In this document: positions 62,286 through 64,000 of the stretch, piece by piece
Layout: the number at the start of each line of letters is the position of its first letter
Numbering within the stretch: the stretch's first letter is position 1
Origin: Shinella granuli
GTDB taxonomy: Bacteria; Pseudomonadota; Alphaproteobacteria; Rhizobiales; Rhizobiaceae
Direction of reading: 5' to 3'
Length of the DNA stretch: 64,000 nt
Assembly: GCF_004341885.1 (NCBI RefSeq)
Contig: NZ_SLVX01000024.1
Coordinates: 40,583-104,582, forward strand
Notes under the pieces: model-generated
Databases searched by the model: none
The model's input: the letters and a program-made list of their open reading frames with translations, nothing else
Told to the model about the DNA's origin: nothing
Program-made: the position numbers and the translations under genes

Positions 62286-63703
62286 GCGGCCTCCGGGGAC
62301 TGGCTTGCGGACGAAACGAGACGGGCGGCCTCCCGCCCGGCAATGCGGCCGAAGACGCTGCCGATCGTCATGCCGATGCCGGCGGCATAACCCTGGCCGA
62401 GCACGTTGCCGGCCATGATCTCGCCGGCGGCGAACATGTTGGCCGCCGGGCGGCCATCCGCCATCACCATGCGCGCCGCACGGTCCACCTTGACGCCGAG
62501 ATAGGTGAAGGTGATGCCCGGCCGGACCGGATAGGCATAGAAGGGCGCCGTCTCGATGCGCCGCGCCCAGTGGGTCTTGGCGGGTTCGAGGCCCTCGGTG
62601 CGACAGTCGTCGAGGGCCGTATGGTCGAAGGTGCCGGGCCGGACCGCGGCGTTGAAACCGGCGACGGTACGCTCCAGCGCAGCGGGTGAAAGGCCCAGCT
62701 TCTCGGCAAGTTCGCCGATCGTCTCGGCTTCTACCGGCGGGAAGAGCGAGGGCATGAAGAGTTCGAGCGAGGGCGCGTCGAAGACGATATAGGCGATCTG
62801 GCCCGGCTGGGCGGCGACGAGCCGCCCCCAGATGGCATAGCGCTTCGGCCAGACATCCTCGCCCTCGTCATAGAAGCGCTTGGCATGCCTGTTGACGACG
62901 ATGCCGAAGACGACGCAGTCGAGGCGCGTGATGATGCCGCCGTCGAATTTCGGCGCACGCGCGTCGATCGCGACGGCATGGCACTGGGTGGGATCGCCGA
63001 TCTGCATCACGCCCCTGTCGATCAGCATCCGCAGCACCGTGCCGCGATTGTAGGGCGTGCCGCGAATGAGGAAGTTTTCGGCAATCTCGCCCCAGCCCTC
63101 CTTCAGCCAGTCGATATTCGCCTCGAAGCCGCCGCTGGCCGCGATGAAGGTCTTTGCGCGGATGGAGACGTCCTTGCCCGCATGCCGCACGGTGGCGGAG
63201 CGGAACCGCGCGCCCTCGATCGCAAGGTCCACGACTTCGGCGTCATAGACGATCTCGACGCCAAGGCTTTCGGCCGTCCGGTAAAGGGCGTTGAGCATCG
63301 CCCGCCCGCCGCCGAGGAAGAAGGAATTGGTGCGCCCGAGGCTGAGCGTACCGCCGAGGGAGGGCTGGAAGCGCACGCCCTGTTCGACGATCCAGGTCAG
63401 CATCTCCTTGGATTCGGCGATCATCATGCGCGCCAGGGCCTCGTCCGTTCGCCCGCCGGTCACGCGCAGCAGGTCGTCGAAGAACTCCTCCTCGCTGTAG
63501 GGGCCGGAAAGCGTTTCGGTCGCCGCGTCGTGCGCGCAGCGCATGTTGCGGGTGTGGCGCGTGTTGCCGCCCCGGTAGAAGCGCGGTGCGCCCTCGGCGA
63601 CGAGCACCCGCGCGCCGGCCCGCCGGGCGCTGATCGCCGCGCAGAGCGCGGCATTGCCGCCGCCTGCGATGAGCACGTCGTAGTCTGTCGAGCCGTCAAG
63701 CAT
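62282..63703 (-). CDS. tcuA: FAD-dependent tricarballylate dehydrogenase TcuA
   Basis: A 473-residue flavoprotein of the succinate dehydrogenase/fumarate reductase family that oxidises tricarballylate to cis-aconitate. The FAD motif AGGGNAAL is at residues 13-20, with FIAASGGFEANIDWLKEGWG and GNVLGQGYAAGIGMTIGSVFG at typical places. With tcuB it forms a two-gene operon; the transporter TcuC and the usual regulator TcuR are not in the window and may lie beyond its right end. Confidence 0.92.
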   Translation of the reverse strand: MLDGSTDYDVLIAGGGNAALCAAISARRAGARVLVAEGAPRFYRGGNTRHTRNMRCAHDAATETLSGPYSEEEFFDDLLRVTGGRTDEALARMMIAESKEMLTWIVEQGVRFQPSLGGTLSLGRTNSFFLGGGRAMLNALYRTAESLGVEIVYDAEVVDLAIEGARFRSATVRHAGKDVSIRAKTFIAASGGFEANIDWLKEGWGEIAENFLIRGTPYNRGTVLRMLIDRGVMQIGDPTQCHAVAIDARAPKFDGGIITRLDCVVFGIVVNRHAKRFYDEGEDVWPKRYAIWGRLVAAQPGQIAYIVFDAPSLELFMPSLFPPVEAETIGELAEKLGLSPAALERTVAGFNAAVRPGTFDHTALDDCRTEGLEPAKTHWARRIETAPFYAYPVRPGITFTYLGVKVDRAARMVMADGRPAANMFAAGEIMAGNVLGQGYAAGIGMTIGSVFGRIAGREAARLVSSASQSPEAA

Positions 63704-63737
63704 GCCGGAACCGTTTCACTTTGCTGCACCTCACCTG

Positions 63738-63766
63738 CTTTATTGCACACATTTGTATACAGTCAA
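63738..63766 (-). promoter_or_regulatory. tcuA promoter with operator in the spacer
   Basis: On the minus strand TTGACT (63761-63766) and ATAAAG (63738-63743) are 17 bases apart; the start would be about 25-30 bases before tcuA. The palindrome TGTATACA (63754-63761) lies within the spacer, and TGGATACA occurs again at 63878-63885. TGTATACA-type sites are typical of FadR-subfamily GntR repressors, so repression of tcuAB without substrate is likely (inference). Confidence 0.5.
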
Positions 63767-64000
63767 GCGGATGACGAGAGGACGGCCGCCGCCGCACGGC
63801 ATCGATCGGTAAATCGGAAATGAAAACAGGGCCTCGCAATTGGAGAAGCCCCCGTTCGCCGAACGGCAGTATGCAAATGGATACATTGATGTAGCGGGCG
63901 ATGCGGAAATTATCTATAACGCCGGCGACACGCCAGCGGTCGGCGTGAATTTGATGTTCAGCGCCGAACACGGGAGTGAATTCCGGGTACGGACAGCGGA

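Noticed and set aside
63840..64000. A possible plus-strand gene start at the right edge (frame with AGDAEIIYNAGDTPAVGVNL)
   Set aside because: It looks protein-like but would need a TTG start without a ribosome site, and only 53 codons are visible; no family could be recognised.
1..64000. CRISPR arrays, tRNA or rRNA genes, and intact insertion sequences
   Set aside because: No regularly spaced repeats, no tRNA-like cloverleaf with CCA-proximal consensus, no rRNA blocks and no transposase motifs were noticed on reading both strands; a dedicated scan was not possible.

Overview
The window looks like part of a large repABC replicon (megaplasmid or chromid) of a member of the Hyphomicrobiales, probably Rhizobiaceae (Rhizobium, Ensifer, Shinella or a relative). 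The main evidence is a complete repA-repB-repC operon with a parS-like site, a counter-transcribed RNA gene and an AT-rich origin inside repC (36689-40458). Rhizobial hallmarks agree: a ROSE RNA thermometer before hsp20, promoters of the alphaproteobacterial EcfG type, rhizobial palindromic intergenic repeats, and DUF982/DUF1403/DUF3008 proteins. Base composition is high-GC, so long antisense open frames are common and were discarded. No rRNA, tRNA, CRISPR array or intact insertion sequence was seen.

Layout. 1-137: the end of a sensor histidine kinase. 298-7619 (minus): a probable organosulfur scavenging operon with two MetQ-type binding proteins, MetN, MetI, two SfnB/DszC-type flavin monooxygenases and one DszA/NtaA-type monooxygenase. 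7935-9167: thermometer-controlled hsp20 and two small proteins. 9324-18016 (plus): an aerobic carbon monoxide dehydrogenase cluster, coxC-M-S-L-D-E-F-G; CoxL has the form I active-site motif AYRCSFR. 18200-19957: an exporter-type ABC protein. 20037-20240: remnant of an iron-siderophore ABC ATPase. 20307-32610: a catabolic island with an enolase-superfamily enzyme, a large glycosidase-like protein, a complete oligopeptide-type ABC importer, a beta-propeller protein, two overlapping LysR regulators and a metallo-beta-lactamase-fold hydrolase. 32979-35236: a chemoreceptor with a small coupled membrane protein. 35237-36688: decayed DNA with gene remnants. 36689-40458: the replication and partition module.

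40766-46409 (plus): a cluster resembling rhizopine (moc) catabolism: LacI-type regulator, di-iron sterol-desaturase-type oxygenase, MocE-type Rieske ferredoxin, sugar-binding protein, ferredoxin reductase and a TIM-barrel isomerase/epimerase. 46417-53711: trehalose synthesis from glycogen (treY, CBS protein, treZ on minus; glgX/treX on plus); treY appears frameshifted near its 3' end. 53721-56787: topoisomerase IB and a set of small stress proteins arranged around a bidirectional EcfG-type promoter region. 57135-60804: an extra FtsI-type transpeptidase and a DUF1403-scpB pair. 61152-63703: tcuBA for tricarballylate oxidation, with a probable repressor site inside its promoter.

Taken together this is an accessory replicon that widens energy and nutrient supply (CO oxidation, organosulfur, inositol-like or sugar-derived compounds, tricarballylate) and stress survival (trehalose, Hsp20, CBS and DUF stress proteins). 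The least explained parts are the sterol-desaturase version of the moc-like cluster, the glycosidase/enolase/ABC island, the DUF1403-ScpB pair and the bidirectional stress promoter.
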